Positions 24,095-31,742 of a stretch of 35,067 nt of DNA are shown piece after piece. The stretch is taken from NCBI GenBank assembly GCA_020024075.1, contig JAHHUJ010000002.1, forward strand, positions 1-35,067, written 5' to 3'. Below the pieces are notes generated by a model that ran no database searches, was not told the DNA's origin, and saw nothing but the letters and a program-made list of their open reading frames with translations. Numbering within the stretch: position 1 is the stretch's first letter; every line of letters begins with the position of its first letter. Source of the DNA: Psychrobacter sp. (lineage in GTDB: Bacteria > Pseudomonadota > Gammaproteobacteria > Pseudomonadales > Moraxellaceae). The position numbers were made by a program, and so were the translations under genes.

Positions 24095-24553
24095 CGTAAT
24101 TCCTTAAGAATATGTATATAGATAGGTTTGGGATCAATATTGAATTTGAAGTTCGCCACTTGGATACTTAGAGGTTGGTAGCCAATCCATAAGTATCAAA
24201 TAACAGTTAACCCAAAAAATGATAATCAAGGCCAACGAGTCGTCGCTACTTATTCAGGTAGCGCTATGATAACGCATTTATCAGTGTTGTGTGAACCGTA
24301 AGCTTTGCTAAAACCTTAATAGATGGTTAAATATGCGTTATTAAGCTATCGAAATTGCCCTAACAAGTAGCGTTAAATCTTGTAAAACACTGTAAATTAT
24401 CGTCTGTAAACCCCGCCATTGAAGATGCCCTATTTTATTAAGCGTGGTAAGATAGACCATAACATAAACAATATAGACTCAAAATAATAAAATTAACCCA
24501 CTTAGTAATAAACTCGGTTAATAATTAGACAACTTTAAGGTTTAGGATAACTC
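24095..24553. other. Divergent intergenic region between dsbA and ubiG
   Basis: 459 bases. It contains two clear inverted repeats (24163-24197 and 24244-24263, CGCTAC/GTAGCG). No small gene with a ribosome-binding site was seen and no convincing promoter pair was assigned. Confidence 0.5.
24163..24197 (-). promoter_or_regulatory. Strong hairpin in the dsbA leader
   Basis: GATACTTA (24163-24170) pairs with TAAGTATC (24190-24197). Inside, GGTTGG (24173-24178) pairs with CCAATC (24182-24187, one G-T pair) around the triloop TAG, with a symmetric 2x2 internal loop. It lies about 70 bases upstream of dsbA. No T-run follows on either strand. Confidence 0.5.
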
Positions 24554-25390
24554 ATGACCCAGCTCAATACGCCAACCGACTCAACCCCTTCTGAAACTCC
24601 CGTTGCCAATGCTGAGACACAAAGTAACACGCCAAGTGCAGCCCAGCAACCAAATAACGATCTGGGTAATAACGTGGACATGAGTGAGGTGGGTAAATTC
24701 ACCCAGCTCGCTAACCAGTGGTGGGACAAACAAGGGCCATTCGCCACTTTACATGAGATTAACCCGCTTCGCCTAAACTGGATTGAAGAAAATGTCATTC
24801 GTTATATGGGCACAGGGTTAACTGCAAAAACAGTACTGGATGTGGGCTGTGGCGGCGGAATTTTGACGGAATCCATGGCTCGCAGAGGCGCTGATGCTAC
24901 TGGTGTTGACTTAGGTCTTGAGAACTTACAAGCGGCGACTGTCCATGCTGAGCAGTCGGGGTTAACCGACCGTTTGCGCTACCAGCATATCGCTATTGAG
25001 CAGTTAGCAGCTCAGCAGCCTGAAAGCTACGATGTGGTCACTTGTATGGAGATGCTTGAGCACGTTCCTGATCCTAGTCAGATTGTGCAAGCTTGCTATG
25101 ACTTATTAAAGCCGGGCGGCGTTTGTGTTCTATCTACCATCAACCGTAACCCCAAGTCTTACTTATTTGCCATTATTGGCGCCGAATACGTGCTAGGCTT
25201 ATTAGATCGAGGCACCCATGATTACGCCAAGTTCATTACCCCAGCAGAGCTTGATAAAATGGCCATCAATGCCGGCTTTAACCGTCAAGACTTAATCGGC
25301 TTACATTACAATCCAATTACTAAGCGTTATTGGTTGGCACAAAATGTTGATGTCAATTACATGATGGCGGTAGTCAAGCCTACTGAATAG
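24554..25390 (+). CDS. ubiG: Ubiquinone biosynthesis O-methyltransferase UbiG
   Basis: An SAM-dependent enzyme that carries out both O-methylations of the ubiquinone ring. SAM motif I is VLDVGCGGGILTESMARRG (about 94-112), with GVDLG after it. CMEMLEHVPDP and LKPGGVCVLSTINR are later class I motifs. KFTQLANQWWDKQGPFATLHEINPLRL-type sequence (about 48-74) is the UbiG N-terminal signature. At 278 residues it is about 40 longer than E. coli UbiG, because of a Thr/Pro/Ser/Asn-rich tail at residues 1-42 that looks disordered. The only good start is the ATG at 24554 (AAGG upstream). It heads the ubiG-mupP-yciK cluster also found in Pseudomonas. Confidence 0.95.
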   Translation: MTQLNTPTDSTPSETPVANAETQSNTPSAAQQPNNDLGNNVDMSEVGKFTQLANQWWDKQGPFATLHEINPLRLNWIEENVIRYMGTGLTAKTVLDVGCGGGILTESMARRGADATGVDLGLENLQAATVHAEQSGLTDRLRYQHIAIEQLAAQQPESYDVVTCMEMLEHVPDPSQIVQACYDLLKPGGVCVLSTINRNPKSYLFAIIGAEYVLGLLDRGTHDYAKFITPAELDKMAINAGFNRQDLIGLHYNPITKRYWLAQNVDVNYMMAVVKPTE

Positions 25391-25492
25391 CCAAGCCAGC
25401 CAAATAACTATGTGCAGTAAGCCTCGATTCTTCTGTCTTTTGAGTCTTTTAAATTAAATTACTTAAATCCTCTTTAAAAAAAAGCAAAAATT

Positions 25493-26200
25493 ATGTCAAC
25501 AAATTACGTCAAAGCCGTCTTGTTTGATTTAGACGGCACTTTAATCGATACCGCAGCAGACTTTATCCGCATCATTGGTCATATGTCTGAAGCCAATGGT
25601 TGGCACATCCCCTCTGACGATGCCATTCGTGAGCAAGTTTCAGCGGGGGCAAGTGCCATGGTCAGTCTAATGTTGAAGCACAATAACCAGCCTCTTACAG
25701 AGGAGCAGGTGCAGCAATACCGTCAGCAATTTTTGGACCGATATGAAGCGGATATCTGCGTCGACAGCCGAGTATTCCCAGAGCTTGAGCCTTTGCTAGA
25801 TTTTTATGATAAAAATGATATCCCTTGGGGTATTGTAACCAATAAGCCTCGTTACTTATCTACCAAGCTTCTAAAAAGCCTAGATCTTGCTGAACGCTGT
25901 TCTGTCTTAGTCTGCCCTGATGATGTGAGTAAAACCAAACCAGATCCTGAACCTATGTACTTAGCTTTAGAGAAGCTTGAGCTGCCTCGTGGAGTTGCCA
26001 ATAGTGTAATCTACGTCGGTGACCATATCCGTGATATCCAAGCCGGTACAGCAGCTGGCATGACCAACGTACTGGCCAGCTATGGTTATATTCCCCCTGA
26101 AGATCAAGATGATTTAGAAGATTGGGGTGCTGACTATATCGCTGAGACTCCAAAGGCATTGGTAAAACTGTTACGCTCAAAACATTTTGATTATCTCTAG
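25493..26200 (+). CDS. mupP: HAD phosphatase, MupP (N-acetylmuramate 6-phosphate phosphatase) or Gph
   Basis: A 235-residue HAD-superfamily phosphatase. The nucleophile and acid are Asp12 and Asp14 in VLFDLDGTLIDTAADF, motif II is IVTNKP, motif III is KTKPDPEP, and motif IV is YVGDHIRDIQAG. It is usually annotated as phosphoglycolate phosphatase. I prefer MupP because it sits between ubiG and yciK, as in Pseudomonas, where MupP dephosphorylates MurNAc 6-phosphate during peptidoglycan recycling, and because VSAGASAMV in the cap resembles MupP. This is inference from context. There is no clear Shine-Dalgarno sequence before the ATG, only an A-rich stretch. The spacing of 102 bases from ubiG still allows one transcript. 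Confidence 0.75.
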   Translation: MSTNYVKAVLFDLDGTLIDTAADFIRIIGHMSEANGWHIPSDDAIREQVSAGASAMVSLMLKHNNQPLTEEQVQQYRQQFLDRYEADICVDSRVFPELEPLLDFYDKNDIPWGIVTNKPRYLSTKLLKSLDLAERCSVLVCPDDVSKTKPDPEPMYLALEKLELPRGVANSVIYVGDHIRDIQAGTAAGMTNVLASYGYIPPEDQDDLEDWGADYIAETPKALVKLLRSKHFDYL

Positions 26201-26260
26201 CTTTATGCTGATTAGATCCCTGCTTTTAAGATCTCTGTACCCAGTGCTCTGTAAATATAT

Positions 26261-26310
26261 TTTCTCTTTAAATAAAACGCTTTTTAAATAAAACTCTCTT
26301 TAAATAAAAG
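26261..26310. repeat. Tandem repeat, period 16 bp, 3 copies
   Basis: TTTAAATAAAA occurs at 26267-26277, 26283-26293 and 26299-26309, exactly 16 bases apart. It ends 13 bases before the yciK start. Confidence 0.85.
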
Positions 26311-26322
26311 AATAGTGACCTT

Positions 26323-27099
26323 ATGACGCAAACTCCTTTAACCCACGAACAAATTCGCACCTTTAGCCCTGAGCCAAATTGCTTACAAGGTAAGACTATC
26401 TTAGTCACCGGTGCAGGAGATGGTATCGGCCGAGTCGCTGCCCTCACCTACGCAAAGTACGGTGCTACTGTTTTATTGCTAGGCAAAACCCTAAGCAAGT
26501 TAGAAGCTGTTTATGATGAAATAGAAGCGGCCGGTGGCAAGCAGCCTGCAATTATGCCCATGAATCTTGAGACGGCTAGCTATAGTGATATGCAGCAGTT
26601 GGCAAACCTTATCCGAACAGAGATCGGTGAGCTACATGGCGTGCTGCATAATGCAGGAATATTAGGGACGCTAACCCCGCTTGAGATGTATGACGTCGTG
26701 ACCTTTGAGCAAGTGATGCGCATCAATACCACCGCAACTTTTATGCTGACTCAGGTACTAATGCCATTAGTCAAAGAGGTAGATAATGGCTCTTTTGTCT
26801 TTACCAGTAGTTCAGTTGGTACTCATCCTCGTGCTTTCTGGGGTGCCTATGCCTTATCAAAGCAGGCGGTTGAGGGCATGAGCGATATCTTTACCCAAGA
26901 GACTCAAAACACCACTAGCTTACGCTTTAACTGTATCAACCCAGGCGGCACACGTACTAATATGCGTGCTCATGCCTACCCTGGCGAGAACCCAATGAGC
27001 CTGAAGACTCCAGAAGATATTATGCCAGCGTATGTGTGCTTAATGAGTGATGCCAGCATTGGAGTGAGAGGTCAGGTTGTCGCTTTGCAACCAAAATAA
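26323..27099 (+). CDS. yciK: Short-chain dehydrogenase/reductase, YciK-like
   Basis: A 258-residue classical SDR. The nucleotide-binding motif is TGAGDGIG (29-36), the NAG motif is HNAGILG (about 109-115), and the catalytic Ser near 163 precedes Tyr176-x3-Lys180 (YALSK). The length and the sequence after the active site (INPGGTRTNMRAHAYPGENP) match the YciK group of gammaproteobacteria, whose substrate is unknown. It is third in the ubiG-mupP-yciK cluster. No obvious Shine-Dalgarno precedes the ATG at 26323; the leader consists of a 16-bp repeat array. A terminator follows at 27190-27222. Confidence 0.9.
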   Translation: MTQTPLTHEQIRTFSPEPNCLQGKTILVTGAGDGIGRVAALTYAKYGATVLLLGKTLSKLEAVYDEIEAAGGKQPAIMPMNLETASYSDMQQLANLIRTEIGELHGVLHNAGILGTLTPLEMYDVVTFEQVMRINTTATFMLTQVLMPLVKEVDNGSFVFTSSSVGTHPRAFWGAYALSKQAVEGMSDIFTQETQNTTSLRFNCINPGGTRTNMRAHAYPGENPMSLKTPEDIMPAYVCLMSDASIGVRGQVVALQPK

Positions 27100-27189
27100 C
27101 GCATAGTACTAACAACCTATTTTTCTAAAGACCGCACCACGGATAGCTTAAGTCCTCCTAGACATTGATAATGACTTAAGCCCTAAGAG

Positions 27190-27222
27190 AAGCAGAAGCG
27201 CTGATAAGCTTCTGCTTTTTTT
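27190..27222 (+). terminator. Rho-independent terminator of the ubiG-mupP-yciK cluster
   Basis: AAGCAGAAGC/GCTTCTGCTT, a perfect 10-bp stem with an 8-base loop and seven to eight T residues. Confidence 0.92.
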
Positions 27223-27341
27223 GTACCGCTAAATCTATTTAGCACCTGCTCTCTACCTTGAAAAATCGCCTTATAGCCCCATAACTTAAGGATGAGCCCT
27301 GATTTTATTTGGGCAAATCTGAATAAAAAAAGGAGTGGATT

Positions 27342-27608
27342 ATGGCCGGAGGATGGGCGCGTGATGGCGCTGAGCACGAACAGATGGATGCCACTGTCAA
27401 TGATGCTCTTGAACGGGCAAGAAGAGCTTTGCCTAAAGGTGAAAGTTTAGAGTTCTGTGAAGAATGCGGCGAGCGTATTCCAGAAGCTCGGCGTCAAGCC
27501 TTGCCTGGAGTTGAGCACTGTGTCAAATGCCAAGCTGAGCTAGAAGCCCATGCCAAAACACAAGAGCTGTATAATCGCCGTGGCAGTAAAGACAGTCAAT
27601 TGCGTTAA
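27342..27608 (+). CDS. ybiI: DksA/TraR-family zinc-finger protein YbiI
   Basis: An 88-residue protein with one C4 zinc finger: Cys39, Cys42, Cys60 and Cys63 (FCEECGERIPEARRQ...EHCVKCQ), preceded by a short helix and ending in NRRGSKDSQLR. Length, N-terminus (MAGGWARD) and C-terminus match the E. coli YbiI group, close relatives of DksA and TraR that lack most of the coiled coil. It probably contacts RNA polymerase, but the role of YbiI-type proteins is not settled. The ATG has AAGGAG upstream. It stands alone between the yciK terminator and the terminator at 27773-27807. Confidence 0.9.
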   Translation: MAGGWARDGAEHEQMDATVNDALERARRALPKGESLEFCEECGERIPEARRQALPGVEHCVKCQAELEAHAKTQELYNRRGSKDSQLR

Positions 27609-27709
27609 TTTATTGGCTAAGCATAGTGAAGACGGTTATTAACATCAATAATCTGTACTGACTCATAAAGTATAAAAAAGCACTAAGTATTATCAAGAAC
27701 CCTGATATC

Positions 27710-27772
27710 AAAAGCTCTTAATATAAAAATATAAAAAACTCTTAGTATAAAAAGCTCTTAGTATAAAAAACT
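27710..27772. repeat. Tandem repeat, period 16 bp, 3-4 copies
   Basis: Units of the form AAAAAGCTCTTAGTAT at 27733-27748 and 27749-27764, a related copy at 27710-27724 and a truncated one from 27765. The array merges into the following terminator. Confidence 0.8.
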
Positions 27773-27807
27773 AAAAAGGCACTCTAAATCAAATAGAGTG
27801 CCTTTTT
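27773..27807. terminator. Bidirectional terminator between ybiI and ompR
   Basis: AAAAAGGCACTCTA-AATCAAA-TAGAGTGCCTTTTT, a perfect 14-bp stem, between convergent genes. Confidence 0.95.
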
Positions 27808-27830
27808 TTGTGAACAAAGAAAGCTATTAT

Positions 27831-28577
27831 TTAGGCATCTTCTTCATCAGGAACAAACACATAGCCCACGCCCCAAACCGTCTGAATATAACGAGCCTGC
27901 GAAGGATTGTCTTCAATCAAACGACGTAAGCGTGACACTTGAACGTCAATAGAGCGCTCCATAGCACCCCACTCTCTGCCGCGTGCTAAATTCATTAACT
28001 TATCTCGAGTTAACGGCTCACGAGGATGCTGCACTAAAGCTTTTAGCACTGAGAACTCACCAGTAGTTAAGGTCACCACGTTACCATCTCGCTTTAAGGT
28101 ACGTGTTGATAAATCCAAAGTCCAAGGACCGAACTCTACCACTTCTACCTGCTGCGAAGGGGCACCAGGTAACTCGCGGCTATGGCGACGTAGAACCGCT
28201 TTAATACGAGCCAGCAACTCTTTTGGGTTAAATGGCTTGGGTAGATAGTCATCCGCACCCGCCTCTAGGCCGGCAATACGGTCACTGTCTGAGCCTTTGG
28301 CGGTCAACATAATGATAGGAATATCACTATTGTCTTCACGCAAGCGCTTACAGATGCTAATACCATCTTCTCCTGGTAGCATTAAATCTAGCACTACCAA
28401 TGAGAATAACTCACGTTGCATCAACTTATCCATCTGACTGCCATCATGGGCGGTACGCACCACAAAGCCGTCGTCTTCCAGAAAGCGTTGTAATAAGGAG
28501 CGCAAACGGGCATCATCATCTACCACCAATATACGGTGAGTTAAACTGTCGGTATTGTTTATTTTATTGTCTGACAT
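27831..28577 (-). CDS. ompR: OmpR-family response regulator
   Basis: A 248-residue transcription factor with an N-terminal receiver and a C-terminal winged helix. In the receiver, Asp20-22 form the acidic pocket, Asp64 in VVLDLMLPGEDG is the phosphorylation site, and Lys114 is in DDYLPKPFNPKELLARI. The DNA-binding half has LTTGEFSVLKALVQHPREPLTRDKLM and ends in YIQTVWGVGYVFVPD. The sequence is close to E. coli OmpR itself. The ATG has AGGAAAAT upstream. No envZ-type sensor kinase lies next to it: downstream is a terminator and the convergent ybiI, and upstream is divergent tex. The kinase must be elsewhere or different. Confidence 0.93.
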   Translation of the reverse strand: MSDNKINNTDSLTHRILVVDDDARLRSLLQRFLEDDGFVVRTAHDGSQMDKLMQRELFSLVVLDLMLPGEDGISICKRLREDNSDIPIIMLTAKGSDSDRIAGLEAGADDYLPKPFNPKELLARIKAVLRRHSRELPGAPSQQVEVVEFGPWTLDLSTRTLKRDGNVVTLTTGEFSVLKALVQHPREPLTRDKLMNLARGREWGAMERSIDVQVSRLRRLIEDNPSQARYIQTVWGVGYVFVPDEEDA

Positions 28578-28703
28578 AATATTTTCCTACTGTTTATTTA
28601 TTATAGTAACCCAGAAGGTAAAGGGAAAAATACATTTTGCATTTTTATATCTAAAATAAAATCAAGTCTTATGTTATATATGGTTATGAAGCCAGTATTA
28701 ATC

Positions 28704-28760
28704 AATGATTAACTTAATAATAAAATGATTAGCTTAATAATTGATTGGCTTAATAATAAG
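28704..28760. repeat. Tandem repeat, about 19 bp x 3
   Basis: Units like AATGATTAGCTTAATAATA at about 28704-28723, 28724-28742 and 28743-28760, with small indels. Confidence 0.8.
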
Positions 28761-29023
28761 GGATACTCATTCAAGATAATGCTAAGGGACTATTGCCTCA
28801 ATTTGTTAGCCGTCCTAAAATCCCCTATTGTCCATCGTCTATTTACAGTTTAAGCCAAATAACATTAAACCAAACCTGACAATGGACATCATTTAGTGTA
28901 TAAGATTATGAAACAAATTACACACCTATTACATAGTAGTGCTGTATGGGTTTGTTAATTAATCAAGACTTATTGACAGAAATAAACATAAATAAGCAAA
29001 AGCGTTTTTATTATGTCAGCTTT

Positions 29024-29032
29024 TGCTATAAT
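29024..29032 (+). promoter_or_regulatory. Extended -10 promoter of tex
   Basis: TGCTATAAT: a perfect -10 with the TGn extension, and no good -35. It overlaps the first two possible ATG codons of the long frame, so transcription would start near 29039 and translation must begin at 29064. Confidence 0.65.
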
Positions 29033-29063
29033 GCCAACCACATTTATTAACTTCGATACGGAT

Positions 29064-31553
29064 ATGAACCAAACCGATACCCCAACTACCAACACCCCTA
29101 CCAGCCAAGGCAGTACTAACTTGCCCGCTGATGTCATTGCCAACATCCATACCAAGCTTGCAAAAGAGCTGGGCATTAAGCCTGCGCAAGTCAATGCGTT
29201 TGTTAAGCTTTACGACGAAGGTGCCACGGTGCCGTTTATCGCCCGTTATCGTAAAGAAAAAACGCAAGGTCTTGATGACAGCCAACTACGTGCTTTAGAA
29301 AAAGGCTTGAATTATGAGCGCGACATGGCGTCACGTCGTGCCAAAATTCTTGAGCTACTACAAAGCCAAGGCAACCTAACTGAAGCGTTACAAGCTCGCA
29401 TTGAGCAAGCCACCTCAAAGCTTGAGTTAGAAGACATCTACCTGCCTTACCGTCCTCGTCGCCGCTCTTTAGCTGCCAAAGCACGTGCTGCAGGCTTAGG
29501 AGAGGTCGCTGAGAAGCTGCTAACCACCGAGATCACCCCTACTGAAGCGCTACAAGGCTATCAGTTACCTGAGAGTATTACCGATGATACTGGCAATGAG
29601 ATTGATGTTGACTTCTCGGATACCGACAAACAGCTGGCCGGTGTTGAAGCCATCATTATCGATGAATGGACCCAAGAATTAGAGCTGCTGGATGCTTTAC
29701 GCACCGGTTTCGCTAAGACAGCCACCATCAACTCAAGCTTAGCCTCTGAGGAAAAGCGTGAGGTTGGTGAGAAATTTGCGGACTACTTTGAGCACAGTGA
29801 AAGCTTGGCTCGTCTGCCTAATCACCGCCTACTTGCCATGCTACGCGGCCGTCAAGAAAACGTATTGGTGCTGAAAGTCGATGGTGAAGACGCGCCTTTC
29901 ATCGAAAAAATCATCAGCAACTTTGAATTAGATGCCAAGCAGCCAGAAGAGCGTCGTGAATTCTTAGTGGCGGCGGCCAATAGCTTGTGGAAAGACAAAT
30001 GGCGTCCGCATTTAGAGCACCGCTTATTAACAGAAAAACGCTTGGCTGCCGAAGCTGATGCCATTGTTGTCTTCGCTAGCAACCTTCAGCACTTATTGAT
30101 GGCTGCTCCTGCAGGACGTAAAGTAATCCTAGGAGTTGATCCTGGTATTCGTCATGGTGTAAAAATGGCGGTTATCGATGCGCAAGGTCAAGTTATTCGT
30201 GATGCTGACGATACACCTGCCACCGCCACAGTGTATCCTTTTGCTCCAGACAACAAGATGGAGGAAGCAAAAGCCACTATCTCTGAGCTACTAAAGACGC
30301 ATAACGTTGAGTTGGTAGCAATCGGTAATGGTACTGCCAGTCGCGAAACCGACGCTATGATTAAAGAAGTTATCGATGCCGATGACGACATTACTGCCAA
30401 AGCCGTTGTGGTAAATGAATCTGGTGCTTCGGTCTATTCAGCCAGTGAGCTTGCCAGTGATGAGTTGGCAGACTTAGATGTGTCAATCCGTGGTGCAGTG
30501 TCAATCGCCCGCCGTCTACAAGATCCTTTATCGGAGCTGGTAAAAGTTGAGCCTAAAGCCATTGGCGTTGGTCAATATCAGCATGATGTGAACCAATCTC
30601 AGCTGTCTGATAGCTTAGATAAAGTCACTCAAGACTGTGTGAACGCAGTAGGCGTTGATGTGAACACCGCCAGTCCTGCCATTTTGGCTCATATTGCCGG
30701 TCTAAACCGCAACGTGGCTCAACAAATCGTTAACTATCGCAAAGAACATGGTGCCTTTACCAATCGTGAGCAGCTAAAAGACGTGCCAAGATTAGGGGTT
30801 AAAACCTTTGAGCAGGCCGCAGGTTTCTTACGTATCCGTGATGGCGAAGAGCCCTTAGATGCCACCGGTGTGCATCCAGAGAGCTATGAATTGGTAAAAC
30901 AAATTCTAGAAAAATCTGGTAAAGACATTACTGAAGTCTTAGGCAATGACAGTGTGATTAACACCCTAGCCACTGATGGTATTGAAGCCGCTAATGATGA
31001 AAACATTAGTCTTGCTGCCATTAAGCAGGAGCTTGCTAAACCTGCCCATGACCCTCGCCCTGAGTTTAAAACAGCTCAGTTTAGAGACGACGTAAATAGC
31101 GTCAGTGATCTAGAAGAGGGTATGCAGCTAGAAGGCGTAGTCACTAACGTCACCGGCTTCGGCTGCTTTGTGGATGTAGGCGTTCACCAAGACGGCTTAG
31201 TGCATATCTCCGAGATGGCCAACGACTTCGTTGAAGACCCAATGAACTTGGTTAAGCCAGGTGATATCGTCACCGTTCGTGTAATCTCAGTAGATGCCAA
31301 ACGCAATCGTATTGGCTTTAGTATGAAGTCAGAACAGGCAGCTCCTGCCAAACGTGCTGCTACTGCTGACAAGGCAGAGACTAAGGCTGCTCGCCCGCCA
31401 CGCAGAAGCAATAAAGCTAAAGCTGCTAACAGAGGCGGACGTAACAACCCACGTAACGATAAAGCCAAAGCTAAGCCAGCGGCCAAGCAAAAGCCTGAAG
31501 ATAATAAGATTGGCTCATTAGGTGCTTTATTAAAGCAAGCCGGCCTTAAGTAG
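29064..31553 (+). CDS. tex: Transcription accessory RNA-binding protein Tex
   Basis: An 829-residue nucleic-acid-binding protein of the Tex/Spt6-like family. In order it has the N-terminal helical region with VPFIARYRKEKTQGLDD, a YqgF/RNase-H-like domain beginning VILGVDPGIRHG (about 355-366), a helix-hairpin-helix pair (NRNVAQQIVNYRKEHGAF; LKDVPRLGVKTFEQA) and an S1 RNA-binding domain (EGVVTNVTGFGCFVDVGVHQ). It ends in a Lys/Ala/Arg-rich basic tail that is longer than usual and looks disordered. The open frame reaches 29013, but a consensus extended -10 sits at 29024-29032, so I start at the ATG at 29064. A terminator follows at 31596-31628. Confidence 0.93.
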   Translation: MNQTDTPTTNTPTSQGSTNLPADVIANIHTKLAKELGIKPAQVNAFVKLYDEGATVPFIARYRKEKTQGLDDSQLRALEKGLNYERDMASRRAKILELLQSQGNLTEALQARIEQATSKLELEDIYLPYRPRRRSLAAKARAAGLGEVAEKLLTTEITPTEALQGYQLPESITDDTGNEIDVDFSDTDKQLAGVEAIIIDEWTQELELLDALRTGFAKTATINSSLASEEKREVGEKFADYFEHSESLARLPNHRLLAMLRGRQENVLVLKVDGEDAPFIEKIISNFELDAKQPEERREFLVAAANSLWKDKWRPHLEHRLLTEKRLAAEADAIVVFASNLQHLLMAAPAGRKVILGVDPGIRHGVKMAVIDAQGQVIRDADDTPATATVYPFAPDNKMEEAKATISELLKTHNVELVAIGNGTASRETDAMIKEVIDADDDITAKAVVVNESGASVYSASELASDELADLDVSIRGAVSIARRLQDPLSELVKVEPKAIGVGQYQHDVNQSQLSDSLDKVTQDCVNAVGVDVNTASPAILAHIAGLNRNVAQQIVNYRKEHGAFTNREQLKDVPRLGVKTFEQAAGFLRIRDGEEPLDATGVHPESYELVKQILEKSGKDITEVLGNDSVINTLATDGIEAANDENISLAAIKQELAKPAHDPRPEFKTAQFRDDVNSVSDLEEGMQLEGVVTNVTGFGCFVDVGVHQDGLVHISEMANDFVEDPMNLVKPGDIVTVRVISVDAKRNRIGFSMKSEQAAPAKRAATADKAETKAARPPRRSNKAKAANRGGRNNPRNDKAKAKPAAKQKPEDNKIGSLGALLKQAGLK

Positions 31554-31565
31554 CCGCTAAGCCAG

Positions 31566-31599
31566 GTTTCTTATTATAAAAAGTTTCTTACTATGAAAA
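31566..31599. repeat. Tandem repeat, 17 bp x 2, after the tex stop
   Basis: GTTTCTTATTATAAAAA (31566-31582) and GTTTCTTACTATGAAAA (31583-31599). It begins 12 bases after the tex stop and merges into the terminator stem. Confidence 0.8.
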
Positions 31600-31628
31600 A
31601 GGACAGTCCTCAGCGGCTGTCCTTTTTT
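31596..31628. terminator. Bidirectional terminator after tex
   Basis: AAAAAGGACAG/CTGTCCTTTTT, an 11-bp stem with a 10-base loop. T-runs on both strands between convergent genes. Confidence 0.92.
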
Positions 31629-31664
31629 GTGTTAATGAAAATCGTTTTGTGTTAATAAAAATGA
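31625..31664. repeat. Tandem repeat, 20 bp x 2
   Basis: TTTTGTGTTAATGAAAATCG (31625-31644) and a second copy with three mismatches (31645-31664). The first copy shares its T-run with the tex terminator. Confidence 0.8.
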
Positions 31665-31679
31665 TAATCGAAGCGGTAT

Positions 31680-31742
31680 TAGCCACTAGGAAATATTAAC
31701 TAGCCACTAGGAAACATTAGCTAGCTACTAGGAAACTATGCT
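31680..31742. repeat. Tandem repeat, 21 bp x 3, across a stop codon
   Basis: Copies at 31680-31700, 31701-31721 and 31722-31742 with core TAGC.ACTAGGAAA. The third copy covers the stop codon (31736-31738) and last codon of the minus-strand gene, so the outer copies look like duplications of its 3' end. No spacers, so not a CRISPR. Confidence 0.85.

Larger units (their letters stand above)
28578..29063. other. Divergent intergenic region between ompR and tex
   Basis: About 490 AT-rich bases with the tandem repeat at 28704-28760 and the tex promoter at 29024-29032. No sensor-kinase fragment or small gene was recognised. Confidence 0.55.

Noticed and set aside
31184..31486. 100-codon antisense frame inside the 3' end of tex
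   Set aside because: Leu/Ala-rich low-complexity product caused by the Lys/Ala-rich tex tail read backwards; no ribosome-binding site.
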